This document shows, piece by piece, positions 43,154 to 52,454 of a stretch of 64,000 nt of DNA. The DNA comes from an uncultured Prevotellaceae bacterium (GTDB lineage Bacteria > Bacteroidota > Bacteroidia > Bacteroidales > Muribaculaceae). How positions within the stretch are numbered: the stretch's first letter is position 1; each line of letters starts with the position of its first letter. Position numbers and translations under genes: made by a program. The notes beneath the pieces are model-generated. The model was given only the letters and a program-made list of their open reading frames with translations, ran no database searches and was not told the origin of the DNA. The DNA lies in contig ONOU01000006.1 in NCBI GenBank assembly GCA_900319525.1, positions 50,692 to 114,691 of the forward strand, given 5' to 3'.

Positions 43154-44935
43154 ATGAGACGCATCGCATTTTACTGTTTTTTACTGTTACTGGCAGCTTG
43201 TGGCGCCAAGCAGCAGGAGCAACCGAAAGAGCCCTCGGCCCTGGAGCAGGAGATGACGGCCCTCTATGGCGAGAACAAGGTCATTGAAGGTGATTATCCC
43301 GATTCGTTGGCCGTCGAGGTCGCCAATGGCGTCTTTGTCGGTCAGCGTGACAGCACGTTGCTGGCCTTCAAGGGCATCCCTTATGCCGTGCAGCCCACGG
43401 GCAACCGCCGCTGGCAGGTCGCACGGCCCGAGCCCGACAGCCGCCTTGTGCGTGAGGCCCGCTACTTTGGCCACACGGCCATCCAGTGGCGCAGCCAGGG
43501 CAATGCCGCCTCGCTCTATCCTCAGGGCGAGGACTGCCTGACACTGAACGTGTGGACCGCTGCCGATGGCATGCGCACGGCACGGCGCCCCGTGATGGTG
43601 TGGATTCACGGCGGCTCCTACGTCTGTGACGGTACGGCCAATCCGCGCAACTGGGGCGACCGTTTTGTCAAGGCGCATCCTGGGGTGGTGTTTGTGTCCA
43701 TCAATTATCGCCTGGGCCTGCTGGGCTTCCTCGACCTCTCGTCCTTGCCTGACGGCAAGGCCTATGCACGCAGCGGCAACTTGGGCATTCTGGACCAGGT
43801 TGAGGCCCTTCGCTGGGTAAAGCGAAACATAGCGGCCTTTGGCGGTGATCCCGACAATGTCACTATCATGGGTCACTCAGCCGGGGCGGGGAGTGTAGCG
43901 CTGCTGGCCAGCATCGACGAGGCGCAGGGCTTGTTCCGCCGCGCCATCATGCAGAGCGGCAGCGTAGCCTTCACCAGCAGCCGTGACGACTGCCAGCGCC
44001 TCACCCAGCGTGTGCTTGATGCCACGGGAGCCAAGACCGTGGCCGACCTGCAGGCGCTCACTCTAGACGAGATCATCGCCCTCAACGACAAGGTGGGCGA
44101 GTTCTACCGTTTCCCCGAGCGTGACGGCCAGTTGATTCCCGAAGACCCCTACAGCCGCTTCGACGGCTTCAATGCGGGCATCGACATGCTCATCGGCACC
44201 ACTGCCGACGAGGCGCGCTACTGGATCGACGCCATGGGCGGCGAGGAGGACTTCGACATGGCCACCTGGCTGTGGAGCCGCTACATCGTCATGTCGCTCG
44301 ACAGCGCCCAGCGCAGCAGTGCCAATCGCTTCCTGTCAGATGGTGATGTGAACAATACCTCATTCAGTTCGCCATCGGTTGAGTTCCTCAACGAACTGAT
44401 GTTCCGTGTGCCCGCCATCGAGATGGCCCAGCGTCATGCCGCATCAGGCGGTCGGACCTATCTGTACACGTGGCTGGTACCATTGGGTGGTAACGATACC
44501 AAGTATGGCGCTTGCCATGGCGCCGAGGTGTGCTATGTGCTCAACACGGGACGGCAGATCAAGCATGGGGAAGCGCCCGACCCGCAGTTGGCCGCCCAGG
44601 TGCAGCAGATGTGGGTGAACTTTGCCACGACGGGCAATCCCAGCACGCCGGGACACTACTGGCCCGCCTACGACACCACTCAGCGCGCATCCATGCTGAT
44701 CGCGAGCGATACGCTGATGGTCGAGAATGACCGCTTGGCAGGGCAACGCCGCCTCATCGCGCCGCTCATGAGGGAATACATCTCGCCCATCTTCAGCGAC
44801 CTGCTCGACAAGGCCCCGTGGTATCTCGGCATCGCCATCGGCACCCTGGTTGCCGCCCTGTTGCTGCTCACGTGGCTCATCATCCGCGTCCGCCGTCTGT
44901 TCAACCCCTCCAAAAAATCAGAATCATCCAGATAG
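43154..44935 (+). CDS. Type B carboxylesterase lipoprotein with C-terminal membrane helix
   Basis: This 593-aa alpha/beta hydrolase has a lipoprotein signal (lipobox LLAAC, Cys16). The carboxylesterase type B domain contains FKGIPYAVQPTGNRRW, EDCLTLNVWTA, VMVWIHGGSYVCDG (oxyanion hole), and the nucleophile Ser242 in GHSAGAGS. The later Glu in GTTADEARYW and His in ACHGAEVCYV are the likely remaining triad members. A hydrophobic helix near the C-terminus (about 557-580, GIAIGTLVAALLLLTWLIIR) precedes a basic tail. Lipid anchor plus C-terminal helix is an odd combination. The substrate is unknown; co-occurrence with the GH29 gene 16 bp downstream suggests removal of acyl groups from host or dietary glycans. 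Confidence 0.88.
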   Translation: MRRIAFYCFLLLLAACGAKQQEQPKEPSALEQEMTALYGENKVIEGDYPDSLAVEVANGVFVGQRDSTLLAFKGIPYAVQPTGNRRWQVARPEPDSRLVREARYFGHTAIQWRSQGNAASLYPQGEDCLTLNVWTAADGMRTARRPVMVWIHGGSYVCDGTANPRNWGDRFVKAHPGVVFVSINYRLGLLGFLDLSSLPDGKAYARSGNLGILDQVEALRWVKRNIAAFGGDPDNVTIMGHSAGAGSVALLASIDEAQGLFRRAIMQSGSVAFTSSRDDCQRLTQRVLDATGAKTVADLQALTLDEIIALNDKVGEFYRFPERDGQLIPEDPYSRFDGFNAGIDMLIGTTADEARYWIDAMGGEEDFDMATWLWSRYIVMSLDSAQRSSANRFLSDGDVNNTSFSSPSVEFLNELMFRVPAIEMAQRHAASGGRTYLYTWLVPLGGNDTKYGACHGAEVCYVLNTGRQIKHGEAPDPQLAAQVQQMWVNFATTGNPSTPGHYWPAYDTTQRASMLIASDTLMVENDRLAGQRRLIAPLMREYISPIFSDLLDKAPWYLGIAIGTLVAALLLLTWLIIRVRRLFNPSKKSESSR

Positions 44936-44951
44936 TCCCGTTTATACAGTT

Positions 44952-46262
44952 ATGAAGATCATTTCATCCCTTCTCTTGCTGTTGTCGGCGTGCCTGGGCG
45001 CCTATGCACAGCAGGCCGCTTATGTCCCCAGCCAGGAAAACCTCCAGGCTCGCCAGCAGTTCCAGGACAACAAACTCGGCGTCTTTATCCACTGGGGCGT
45101 CTATTCCATGCTCGCCGACGGCGAGTGGGTGATGCTCAACAAGCGCATCGACCGCGACGAGTATGCCCAGTTGCCGGCAGGCTTTTATCCCTCGCGCTTC
45201 GACGCCGACGAGTGGGTGCGCACCATCAAGGATGCCGGCGCGCGTTACATCACCATCACCTCGCGCCATCACGACGGTTTCGCAATGTTCAAGAGCAACG
45301 CGAGCGACTACAACATCGTGGATGCCACGCCCTTCAAGCGCGACGTGCTCAAGGAACTGGCCGACGCCTGCCAGCGTCACGGCATCAAGCTCCACTTCTA
45401 CTATTCCCACCTGGACTGGCACCGCCTGGACTACCCGCTGGGCCGCCACCAGAAGGACTTCCCGCATGACCCCTCGACCAACAACTGGCCGCAGTATTAC
45501 AAGTTCATGAACGACCAGTTGACCGAGTTGCTCACCAACTACGGCCCTGTGGGCGCTATCTGGTTCGACGGCAAGTGGGAACATGACACCGATCCCGTGC
45601 CTTTTGACTGGCAACTCGACGAGCAGTATGCCCTCATCCATCGCTTGCAACCCTCTTGCCTCATCGGCAACAACCACCATGAGGTGCCGTTCCCGGGCGA
45701 GGACATCCAGATTTTTGAGCAGGATGTGCCTGGCGAGAACACCGCTGGCTACTCGGGCGAGAACGGCATCAGCCAACTGCCGCTCGAGACCTGCATGACC
45801 ATGAACAACACATGGGGTTACCGCATCACCGACAAGAACTACAAGAGCAGTGACGACATCATCCGCACCATGGTCAAGGCTGCCGGGCGCAACGGCAACC
45901 TGCTCATCAACGTGGGCCCGCGTCCCGACGGCTGCCTGCCCACCGAGGCGGTCGAGCGACTGCATGCCCTGGGCGAGTGGATGCGCCTGAATGGCGAGAG
46001 CATCTATGGCACGCGTGGCGGCATCATCCCGCCGCATGACTGGGGCGTGACCACCCAGCGCGGCAACACGCTCTATGTCCACATCCTCGACTTGCAGGAT
46101 GATGCGTTGTACCTGCCCTTGAGCGCCAAGCGCGTCAAGCGGGTGAGCATGTTCAGCAATAAGTCCAGACTGCGCTACACCGCCACCGGCAATGGCGTGA
46201 CCATCTCCCTGCCGGCGGCCCCCACTGGTGTGGACACAATTCTTGAGATTGAGATGAAATAG
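44952..46262 (+). CDS. GH29 alpha-L-fucosidase, secreted
   Basis: GH29 enzymes release L-fucose from host mucin or milk glycans with retention. Started at ATG 44952 (MKIISSLLLLLSACLGAYAQ, signal peptide) the protein has 436 aa. Family segments are FIHWGVYSMLADGEWVM, DAGARYITITSRHHDGFAMF, YYSHLDWHR and the nucleophile Asp206 in VGAIWFDGKWEH, followed by NTWGYRITDKNYKSSDDIIR and GNLLINVGPRPDGCLP. A small C-terminal beta domain follows. A single cysteine within SACLG could also serve as a lipobox. It begins 16 bp after the esterase stop and probably shares its transcript; a terminator follows. Confidence 0.94.
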   Translation: MKIISSLLLLLSACLGAYAQQAAYVPSQENLQARQQFQDNKLGVFIHWGVYSMLADGEWVMLNKRIDRDEYAQLPAGFYPSRFDADEWVRTIKDAGARYITITSRHHDGFAMFKSNASDYNIVDATPFKRDVLKELADACQRHGIKLHFYYSHLDWHRLDYPLGRHQKDFPHDPSTNNWPQYYKFMNDQLTELLTNYGPVGAIWFDGKWEHDTDPVPFDWQLDEQYALIHRLQPSCLIGNNHHEVPFPGEDIQIFEQDVPGENTAGYSGENGISQLPLETCMTMNNTWGYRITDKNYKSSDDIIRTMVKAAGRNGNLLINVGPRPDGCLPTEAVERLHALGEWMRLNGESIYGTRGGIIPPHDWGVTTQRGNTLYVHILDLQDDALYLPLSAKRVKRVSMFSNKSRLRYTATGNGVTISLPAAPTGVDTILEIEMK

Positions 46263-46298
46263 AAAAGTATTTTTTACCGAAATTAGTAAATTATTATA

Positions 46299-46335
46299 AA
46301 AAGCGCAGAGGCGTTATCGGCTTCTGCGCTTTTCT
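46299..46335 (+). terminator. Terminator after the GH29 gene
   Basis: The stem AAAAGCGCAG/CTGCGCTTTT (10 bp, extended by A-T) around a GC-containing loop is followed by TCTTATGTTTT. It closes the esterase-fucosidase unit. Confidence 0.85.
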
Positions 46336-46494
46336 TATGTTTTATTAACAATATTACTGTAATACTTTTAAATCATTAGTAGTATTTTTGCAAATAATCA
46401 AGGAAAACTATTTTTTACCCTTGTAAATAACAATAACGAAGAGTGTATATATGTATATTTATTAACTTTGTGTTTCACTAAATATTTTTTGATT

Positions 46495-48795
46495 ATGAAA
46501 AAATTGTCTTTATTATTGATTGCCCTATTGGCAGGAGCAATCTGTATGCAGGTCGAGGCCCAACCCCAAAAGGCAAGGCGAACCCAAATTTACACCACTC
46601 TGCCTGAAGGTTATCAACAGCTGGATGATTCCAAGATGTATTATAACATCGGCAATCGCTGGTTTGCTGGTGTTACACGTTTGTTCTCGTCCGATGGCCC
46701 TGGCTATCAGTATGCTATCAGCATCTTGGGTGAGATTGACGACAGCTATTATGCTTCAACCTATGGCGATGATGAGAGGGATGACGGTTGTGGTTCCGGC
46801 TTCCTTGCCGCTTTGAAGGTTGGCAACAACAATGCTGTCTATGTGAACAGCTTGAATGGAACCACAGATCATGGCGTGAGAATGACAGCAAGACTGGAGG
46901 CTGCTGGTGAAGTGGCCGCCCGGGTCATTTACACGTTGACCAACAATAACAACCAGGCTGTGACTATCAGCGCTGGTGTTTATGGCGACGTCATGATCGG
47001 TATCAACGATTTTGCCCCACTGGAGCGCCTGATTCATGAGGGCGACACCTATGGCATGAAGATGAAGGAGAGCAATGTCGAGAATGCGCCTTTGTTCTGC
47101 GCTCTCTTTGGTGAGGGTGTTACCGGTGTGACTCCTGCCGATGACTACTGGTTCGGTGAGTACAACCACAACTTCAATCCCGGCCAGATCGTGGGTGACT
47201 ATTCCAACATTGTTATTGACCACTGGTTGCTGCCCGATGAGATCGATCCCAACTACATGGTTGAGAACGGCAGCTATGACAGCGCCCTTGGCTTCTGCTG
47301 GAAGAATCGCACCATTCCTGCTGGCGAGAGCATCGAGCTGTCTTACCTCATCAGTATTGGTGAGATTGAGTACGAGGAGCCCTTCGTGCCTGGCGACGAC
47401 CGCTTCGAGTACACCGTCGAGGCCTTTGACTTTGAGGGCTGGAATGACCTGAGCCAGGCTCATCCCGCGCACGTGTTCGGCTACTATGAGCACCCCTATG
47501 GCCAGACTGGCTATATCGAGTATCAGGTTGATGACGAGAACACTTGGCACCGCATCCCCACCGCGCTGGTATCTGGACAGGAATTTGACTTGCCCTTCGA
47601 CATGTTCTTCAACGAGGGGCGTGCTACTAACCACGTTCTCGCTCTGCGCTTCAACGACGGTCTGGACAACATCACCCCGATGGATGGTCTCACCTGGATC
47701 GACGTTCGCTCCATCCCCATCAGTGGTCTTGAGGACCGCAACTACACTGGTCAGCCCCAGACCTATGAGGTGACCATCGGCGACGGCGATCCCTTCACCA
47801 TCGGCGAGAACGGTGAGTACGTTAACCCCGGCACCTACAGCTTCGGCTTCGAGGGTGAGTTTGACAACAACACCATCGGCGTCAACGAGGTAGAGTTCTC
47901 GATCATTGCCGGCGAGACCGTTGTCAACGTGACTATCCCCGAGGATTGCGTATATGACGGCGAGCCCCATGCCGCAACTGCTGTGGTCGTTGTTGGTGAC
48001 GGCGAGGCCGTTATTACCTATGTCAACACCGAGACCGGCGAGACTTTGACTGAGGCACCCGTTGAGCCCGGCACCTATGAGGTATTTGTTGAGGTGATCA
48101 ACTCGGTTAACTTTAATGACCTGCCCAACACCTCTTACGGCACCTTCACCATCGGTCTGGCCGAGACCGTTGTCAACGTGACTATCCCCGAGGATTGCGT
48201 ATATGACGGCGAGGCTCATGCCGCTACTGCTTTGGTTGTTGTTGGTGACGGCGAGGCCGTTATCACCTATGTCAACACCGAGACCGGCGAGACTTTGACC
48301 GAGGCACCCGTAGAGCCCTGCACCTATGAGGTATTTGTTGAGGTGATCAACTCGGTTAACTACAACAACATCGAGAACACCTCTTACGGTACCTTTACCA
48401 TCGACAAGAAGCAGAGCGTGATCGAGTACACGGTTCCCGATGATTGCGTTCGTGATGGCAAGCAGCATGCTGCAACGGTAATCCTTGTTGAGGGTGACGG
48501 CGAGCTCACCGTGGTTTACGTGGATGTCGAGTCTGGTGTGGCTTCCACCGAGGCTCCCTCTGATCCCGGCACCTATGCTGTTGTTGTGACTGTGACCGAG
48601 ACCGATCACTACTATGGTATCGATGAGACCGAGATCGGCCGCTTCACCATCCACTCCTATCCCACTAGTGTTGAGGAGATCAATGCTGACAGTGAGGACA
48701 ACGGCATCTGGTACACCATCGATGGCCGTCGTGTTTCCGCTCCCAACGAGCGCGGCATCTACATCCGTAATGGCAAGAAGTATTACAAGCAGTAA
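46495..48795 (+). CDS. Secreted repeat protein with MBG-like domains and C-terminal sorting-like tail
   Basis: Started at ATG 46495 (MKKLSLLLIALLAGAICMQVEA, signal peptide) this 766-aa protein is probably surface-exposed. Residues 30-290 form a beta-rich domain of unknown type, then an Ig-like region. Next come two nearly identical 83-residue repeats (NVTIPEDCVYDGEPHAATAV and NVTIPEDCVYDGEAHAATAL; about residues 474-639) and a third, diverged one (YTVPDDCVRDGKQHAATVIL), resembling MBG/YDG-type adhesin modules. The C-terminus (GIWYTIDGRRVSAPNERGIYIRNGKKYYKQ split as 'GIWYTIDGRRV' and 'GIYIRNGKKY') is the short Bacteroidales secretion-tail pattern. A promoter -7 box TAACTTTG lies at 46463-46470. 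Function unknown; adhesion is an inference. Confidence 0.75.
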   Translation: MKKLSLLLIALLAGAICMQVEAQPQKARRTQIYTTLPEGYQQLDDSKMYYNIGNRWFAGVTRLFSSDGPGYQYAISILGEIDDSYYASTYGDDERDDGCGSGFLAALKVGNNNAVYVNSLNGTTDHGVRMTARLEAAGEVAARVIYTLTNNNNQAVTISAGVYGDVMIGINDFAPLERLIHEGDTYGMKMKESNVENAPLFCALFGEGVTGVTPADDYWFGEYNHNFNPGQIVGDYSNIVIDHWLLPDEIDPNYMVENGSYDSALGFCWKNRTIPAGESIELSYLISIGEIEYEEPFVPGDDRFEYTVEAFDFEGWNDLSQAHPAHVFGYYEHPYGQTGYIEYQVDDENTWHRIPTALVSGQEFDLPFDMFFNEGRATNHVLALRFNDGLDNITPMDGLTWIDVRSIPISGLEDRNYTGQPQTYEVTIGDGDPFTIGENGEYVNPGTYSFGFEGEFDNNTIGVNEVEFSIIAGETVVNVTIPEDCVYDGEPHAATAVVVVGDGEAVITYVNTETGETLTEAPVEPGTYEVFVEVINSVNFNDLPNTSYGTFTIGLAETVVNVTIPEDCVYDGEAHAATALVVVGDGEAVITYVNTETGETLTEAPVEPCTYEVFVEVINSVNYNNIENTSYGTFTIDKKQSVIEYTVPDDCVRDGKQHAATVILVEGDGELTVVYVDVESGVASTEAPSDPGTYAVVVTVTETDHYYGIDETEIGRFTIHSYPTSVEEINADSEDNGIWYTIDGRRVSAPNERGIYIRNGKKYYKQ

Positions 48796-48830
48796 TGCTC
48801 TCGGGTCATCTGTGACGTGAATTTTTCAAG

Positions 48831-48863
48831 GGCAGCCCTGCGTAACGGCGGGGCTGCTTTATT
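48831..48863 (+). terminator. Terminator after the MBG-like repeat gene
   Basis: GCAGCCC (48832-48838) pairs with GGGCTGC (48851-48857) with a GC-rich 12-nt loop and a TTTATTT tail. Confidence 0.75.
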
Positions 48864-48879
48864 TCGCTGTGTGTGATTG

Positions 48880-48910
48880 CTTGGGGTGTCGTGAAAAATA
48901 TTTACCTTTG
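48880..48910 (+). promoter_or_regulatory. Promoter of the C69 dipeptidase gene
   Basis: CTTG (48880-48883), 19 nt, TACCTTTG (48903-48910). The predicted start point near 48917 rules out an upstream in-frame ATG at 48869 and supports a start at 48935 or 48938. Confidence 0.8.
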
Positions 48911-48937
48911 CAATTCAATATACAGCAATTATTGATG

Positions 48938-50551
48938 ATGAGACATACCATTCTTTTTGCCATCTTGATGATGGCTCTCAATGTGAGCATGAATGCCCAG
49001 GATGCTGACCGCATGACCGAGTCGTGTACCAGCATCATGGTGGGCAAGTTGGCATCGGCCGATGGGTCGGTCATCACCTCGCACACCTGTGACGCCCGTT
49101 ACCGCACCTGGATGACGATGACGCCGGCGCGCGACTATGAGCGTGACACCGTCACCGCCGTGTATCGCGAGCGTTTCCACACCCATTCGCCAGGTGATGT
49201 CACTGGTATGGTGCAGACGGGTACCATACCCCAGGTGCGGCACACCTACCGCTTCCTGGACACCGCCTATCCCTGCATGAACGAGAAGCAGCTGGCGATG
49301 GGCGAGACTACCATCTCGGGGCGTGACACGTTGCGCAACCAGCAGGGCATGTTCATGATTGAGGAACTGGCCCGCATCGCCCTGGAGCGCTGCACCACCG
49401 CCCGCGACGCCATCCGCCTGATGGGTGAACTGATCAAGAAGTATGGCTACGGTGACAGCGGCGAGTGCCTCACCATTGCCGACAAGCAGGAGGTATGGAT
49501 CTTTGAAGTCTTTGGCGAGGGTCCCAAGAAGGTTGGCGGTGTGTGGGCTGCCGTGCGCATTCCTGATGACGAGATTGGCGTGTCGGCCAATATATCACGC
49601 ATTGGCGAGCTCGACCTGGGCAATCCTGACCGCTACATGGCATCGGACAACGTGTTTGACGTGGCCAAGAAGTTAAAACTGTGGGACGGCAAGGAGCCCT
49701 TCTGCTTCTGGAAGGCCTACAGCGGCACCAACTACCTCAAGCAGGTCAAGAACTACAGCATCCGTGAGCTCTACATCCTCCAGCAGCTGGCCCCGTCGCT
49801 TAACCTGACCGACAGCATCGAGAACCTGCCCGTGAGTGTCAAGCCCGACAAGAAGGTGAGCGTCGAGGACGTCTCGCGCCTGCTGGGCAGCTACTACGAG
49901 GGCACACCGCTCGACCTGAGCGCACGCCACAAGATCCCCAACCCCAAGCGCAAGGACAAGCAGGGCAACCTCGTCGAGAACGAGCCTGACAGCATCGTCT
50001 CGCCGGTGGCCAACCCCTGGATTACCAACGAGCAGCTGGCCATGTACTACGCCATGGGTGACTCGGCCATGAAGTGGACGCGCACCGTGAGCGTCCCCTG
50101 GTGCTCATATAGCACGGTCATCCAGCTGCGCTCATGGCTCCCCGATGAGGTGGGAGGCGTGGCATGGGTAGCCTTTGACAATCCTGGCCAGAGCCCCAGG
50201 TTCCCCATCTTCTGCGGCAATACCGACCTGCCTGCCTCGATGAAGGTGTGCGGCCACAGCGGCGAGGACGACAACACCGTCCTGTGGCAGTTCCGCAAGG
50301 CTAACCGCCTGGCATCGTTGCGCTGGGGCATCTACCGCAAGGTGCTGGAGCCCGCCCGCGACCATTTTCTCGAGAAAGGCCTGCGCGAGCTCCCCATGGT
50401 AGAAAAAACCTGGCAAGACCTCAACGCCACCGACAAGGACAAAGCCGCTCAGTACCTCAACGACTATACCGCCGATGCCCTGGGCGCCGCTGCCTACCGT
50501 TGGCAACAGATGGCCCGCGACTTCTGGCTCCAGTCCTGGAAAGGCTTCTAG
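48938..50551 (+). CDS. C69 family dipeptidase
   Basis: This N-terminal-nucleophile dipeptidase (PepD family) has 537 aa when started at ATG 48938; ATG 48935 directly before it is equally possible. A signal peptide ends near SMNAQ. The likely catalytic Cys30 is in TESCTSIMVGKLASADGSV, and family segments include YGDSGECLTIADKQEVWIFE and VSANISRIGELDL. The exported location suggests hydrolysis of dipeptides in the periplasm or at the surface. The leader residues before Cys30 (about 9 after the signal peptide) imply that a short propeptide is cleaved to free the nucleophile. It is a single-gene unit with its own promoter. Confidence 0.9.
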   Translation: MRHTILFAILMMALNVSMNAQDADRMTESCTSIMVGKLASADGSVITSHTCDARYRTWMTMTPARDYERDTVTAVYRERFHTHSPGDVTGMVQTGTIPQVRHTYRFLDTAYPCMNEKQLAMGETTISGRDTLRNQQGMFMIEELARIALERCTTARDAIRLMGELIKKYGYGDSGECLTIADKQEVWIFEVFGEGPKKVGGVWAAVRIPDDEIGVSANISRIGELDLGNPDRYMASDNVFDVAKKLKLWDGKEPFCFWKAYSGTNYLKQVKNYSIRELYILQQLAPSLNLTDSIENLPVSVKPDKKVSVEDVSRLLGSYYEGTPLDLSARHKIPNPKRKDKQGNLVENEPDSIVSPVANPWITNEQLAMYYAMGDSAMKWTRTVSVPWCSYSTVIQLRSWLPDEVGGVAWVAFDNPGQSPRFPIFCGNTDLPASMKVCGHSGEDDNTVLWQFRKANRLASLRWGIYRKVLEPARDHFLEKGLRELPMVEKTWQDLNATDKDKAAQYLNDYTADALGAAAYRWQQMARDFWLQSWKGF

Positions 50552-50581
50552 CTCACGAGCCGCATCGGCCACAAAACATGA

Positions 50582-50615
50582 GATGGCATCCGCATTGTGC
50601 TGTGCGGGTGCCATC
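50582..50615. terminator. Convergent hairpin between the dipeptidase and membrane-protein genes
   Basis: GATGGCATCCGCA pairs with TGCGGGTGCCATC (13 bp with one G-U, 8-nt loop). It lies between two convergent stops (50551 and 50647). No clear T run follows, so termination strength is uncertain. Confidence 0.55.
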
Positions 50616-50646
50616 GTCGTGTATCCACAGGGTTGCTAAGGCCTGG

Positions 50647-51201
50647 TTATTCGTTGGGTTGGGATTGTTGCGGTGTCTTGTAGGGGTTGGACTTGATCAC
50701 GTCGCTGTCGGGCTCGATGCTGGTGACCACGTGGCGTGAATTGCCGCGCCACAGCACGGTTCCCTTGTACTCGTTATAGGTGAGAATAACCCTCTTGCCG
50801 TTGCCGGCCAAGCGCATGGCATCGCGGGCCAGGCTGTCGTTGGGTATGGAGAACTTGAAGTCGCTGTGCATGGCCACGAGGGTGTCCTCGATGTAACCCT
50901 CGCTGATCATTTCGCCCTCAAAGGTCTTGAACAGCGTCCCCTCGTTGCTCACGTTCATGATCCATCCCTTCTGCTGGCTGTAGCGGTAGGGGTGGAAGTA
51001 GTGCTGCCACATCCACCATCCCAGGAACAGTACCATCGCGGCGATAATCAGGGCGAGTGTCACCTTGACCGAGTTGCCGCGGCGCTCGATAGTCGCCTCT
51101 TTGATTTCGCGTTCCTCGCGTTCCTGTTCGGTCTCCTGGTGCACCTCGGGTACCTCCTCGGGGACATCGTTGTCAAAGTAGTCGTTGAAATTGTCGTCCA
51201 T
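50647..51201 (-). CDS. Single-pass membrane protein of unknown function
   Basis: This 184-aa protein (ATG 51201) starts with a very acidic 45-residue segment (MDDNFNDYFDNDVPEEVPEV and on), followed by a basic stretch, one transmembrane helix (about 48-66, VTLALIIAAMVLFLGWWMW) and a 110-residue exported domain (GWIMNVSNEGTLFKTFEGEM, GKRVILTYNEYKGTVLWRG). I recognise it as a conserved Bacteroidales hypothetical type rather than a named family. The pattern ILTY.EY.G.LWRG.....V suggests a small beta-barrel domain. It is on the minus strand after the YbhN-like gene (68 bp apart), so the two may be co-transcribed. Confidence 0.75.
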   Translation of the reverse strand: MDDNFNDYFDNDVPEEVPEVHQETEQEREEREIKEATIERRGNSVKVTLALIIAAMVLFLGWWMWQHYFHPYRYSQQKGWIMNVSNEGTLFKTFEGEMISEGYIEDTLVAMHSDFKFSIPNDSLARDAMRLAGNGKRVILTYNEYKGTVLWRGNSRHVVTSIEPDSDVIKSNPYKTPQQSQPNE

Positions 51202-51277
51202 ATCTTGCAATTGATTGAATATACGCTGATTTTTCCCTGAATTCTTCGATAATCAGTAAACCCCAAAAAACTGAAGC

Positions 51278-52366
51278 CTAAAGCTTGATCTCGTCGTTAG
51301 TGGTATCGACAATGGTCTTGCCGCTCTCGATGCGGTTGCGGTCGATGGCCATGCTGGCAAAGGCATAGATGCCGAGCGCGATGATCAATACCTGCTGGAA
51401 GCCCCACACGAGCATGGCAAAGGCCGAGGCGCGCGGGTCAAAGTTGGAGGGCGAGAACACGCCCACGCCATAGAGCGAGAGCCCGAATATGGTGGCTACG
51501 TGCCATGCTCCCAGGCCACCATTGGTGGGAATGCCCATGCCGATGCTGCTCAGCACAAACACCACGAGCACGGCTAGCACGCTGAGCCCGCTGGTGAAGC
51601 TGAAGGCCTGGCAGGCTAGATACAGTTGCAGGAAGTAGCAACCCCAGATGAGCAGCGTCAACAGCAGGAACCACCACTTGCCTTCCATGTGGGCAATGCC
51701 GGCAAAGCCTTCCCACAGGTTGCGGGCCATGAGCTGGATCTTCTTGATGAACTTGTTCTCGGTCTTCATCACCAGCAGCCAGCCGATGGCGATGATGGCG
51801 AGGGCGGCGCCCATCCAGATGCGGGCATCGCTGGCGACGGCCATGAAGCTCTCCTTCATCTGCGGATAGGTGTCAAAGAATTTCCCGAAGGCACCCTGGG
51901 CGAGCAGGAAGGTGACAAACGTCAAGGCCAGCACGGTAACCGTGTCGGTCAGGCGGTCGGCAACCATCGAGCCCATCACCTGGGTGACCGAGGCCTTCTG
52001 CCTGTTGGCGATGTAGCCGCAACGCCACACCTCGCCCAGGCGGGGAAAGACCAGGTTCACGGCATAGGTGCCGAAGATGCTGTTGAGCAGGGCGCTGAAC
52101 GACGGCTTGACGTCGATGGCCTTGAGCTGCAGGCGCCAGCGCAGTGCCCTGAACACATGGCTCAGGATGCTCACCACGGCTACGGGCAGGAACCACCAGT
52201 AGTTGACGTCGGTCTTGAGGGTGTCCATCATCGAGTTGATGTCCACGTTCTTGTACAAGAAGTACATCAGCCCAACGCCAATGACGAGGGGGATGCCATA
52301 TTTAATCAGGTAGGATACGGTTTTTTTCACGTTTTCTCGTTTGTTGTTTAGTAAAAATGCGCCCAT
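51278..52366 (-). CDS. YbhN / lysylphosphatidylglycerol synthase-like transmembrane protein (UPF0104)
   Basis: This 362-aa protein has about eight hydrophobic helices. Family marks are SHVFRALRWRLQLKAI, the polar SIFGTYAVNLVFPRLGEVWRCG (typical 'N..lP.r.GE..R' of the YbhN/AglD/LPG-synthase membrane domain), VMGSMVADRLTDTVTV and a late GIGMGIPTNGGLGAWHVAT. It has no C-terminal catalytic domain, so it is probably a lipid flippase-like membrane protein, not an LPG synthase. The start is uncertain: ATG 52366 (or TTG 52369) gives a polar lead; GTG 52330 (VKKTVSYLIKYGIP) fits homologues better. It is divergent from rsmA. Confidence 0.85.
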   Translation of the reverse strand: MGAFLLNNKRENVKKTVSYLIKYGIPLVIGVGLMYFLYKNVDINSMMDTLKTDVNYWWFLPVAVVSILSHVFRALRWRLQLKAIDVKPSFSALLNSIFGTYAVNLVFPRLGEVWRCGYIANRQKASVTQVMGSMVADRLTDTVTVLALTFVTFLLAQGAFGKFFDTYPQMKESFMAVASDARIWMGAALAIIAIGWLLVMKTENKFIKKIQLMARNLWEGFAGIAHMEGKWWFLLLTLLIWGCYFLQLYLACQAFSFTSGLSVLAVLVVFVLSSIGMGIPTNGGLGAWHVATIFGLSLYGVGVFSPSNFDPRASAFAMLVWGFQQVLIIALGIYAFASMAIDRNRIESGKTIVDTTNDEIKL

Positions 52367-52454
52367 CAATGCAGCAAAACGGCAAAAAATGGCTACCTTT
52401 GCACAATGCTAAATGGCGCAATTGCCGCGCAAAGTTAACAATAAATGAACAAAC

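Noticed and set aside
46756-48654. Long minus-strand open frame (632 codons) opposite the MBG-like repeat gene
   Set aside because: It mirrors the repeats of the plus-strand gene, has no signal or motif, and results from strong codon bias on the real strand.
51278-52366. True lysylphosphatidylglycerol synthase (mprF)
   Set aside because: Only the membrane domain type is present; the C-terminal catalytic domain needed for lysyl transfer is absent.
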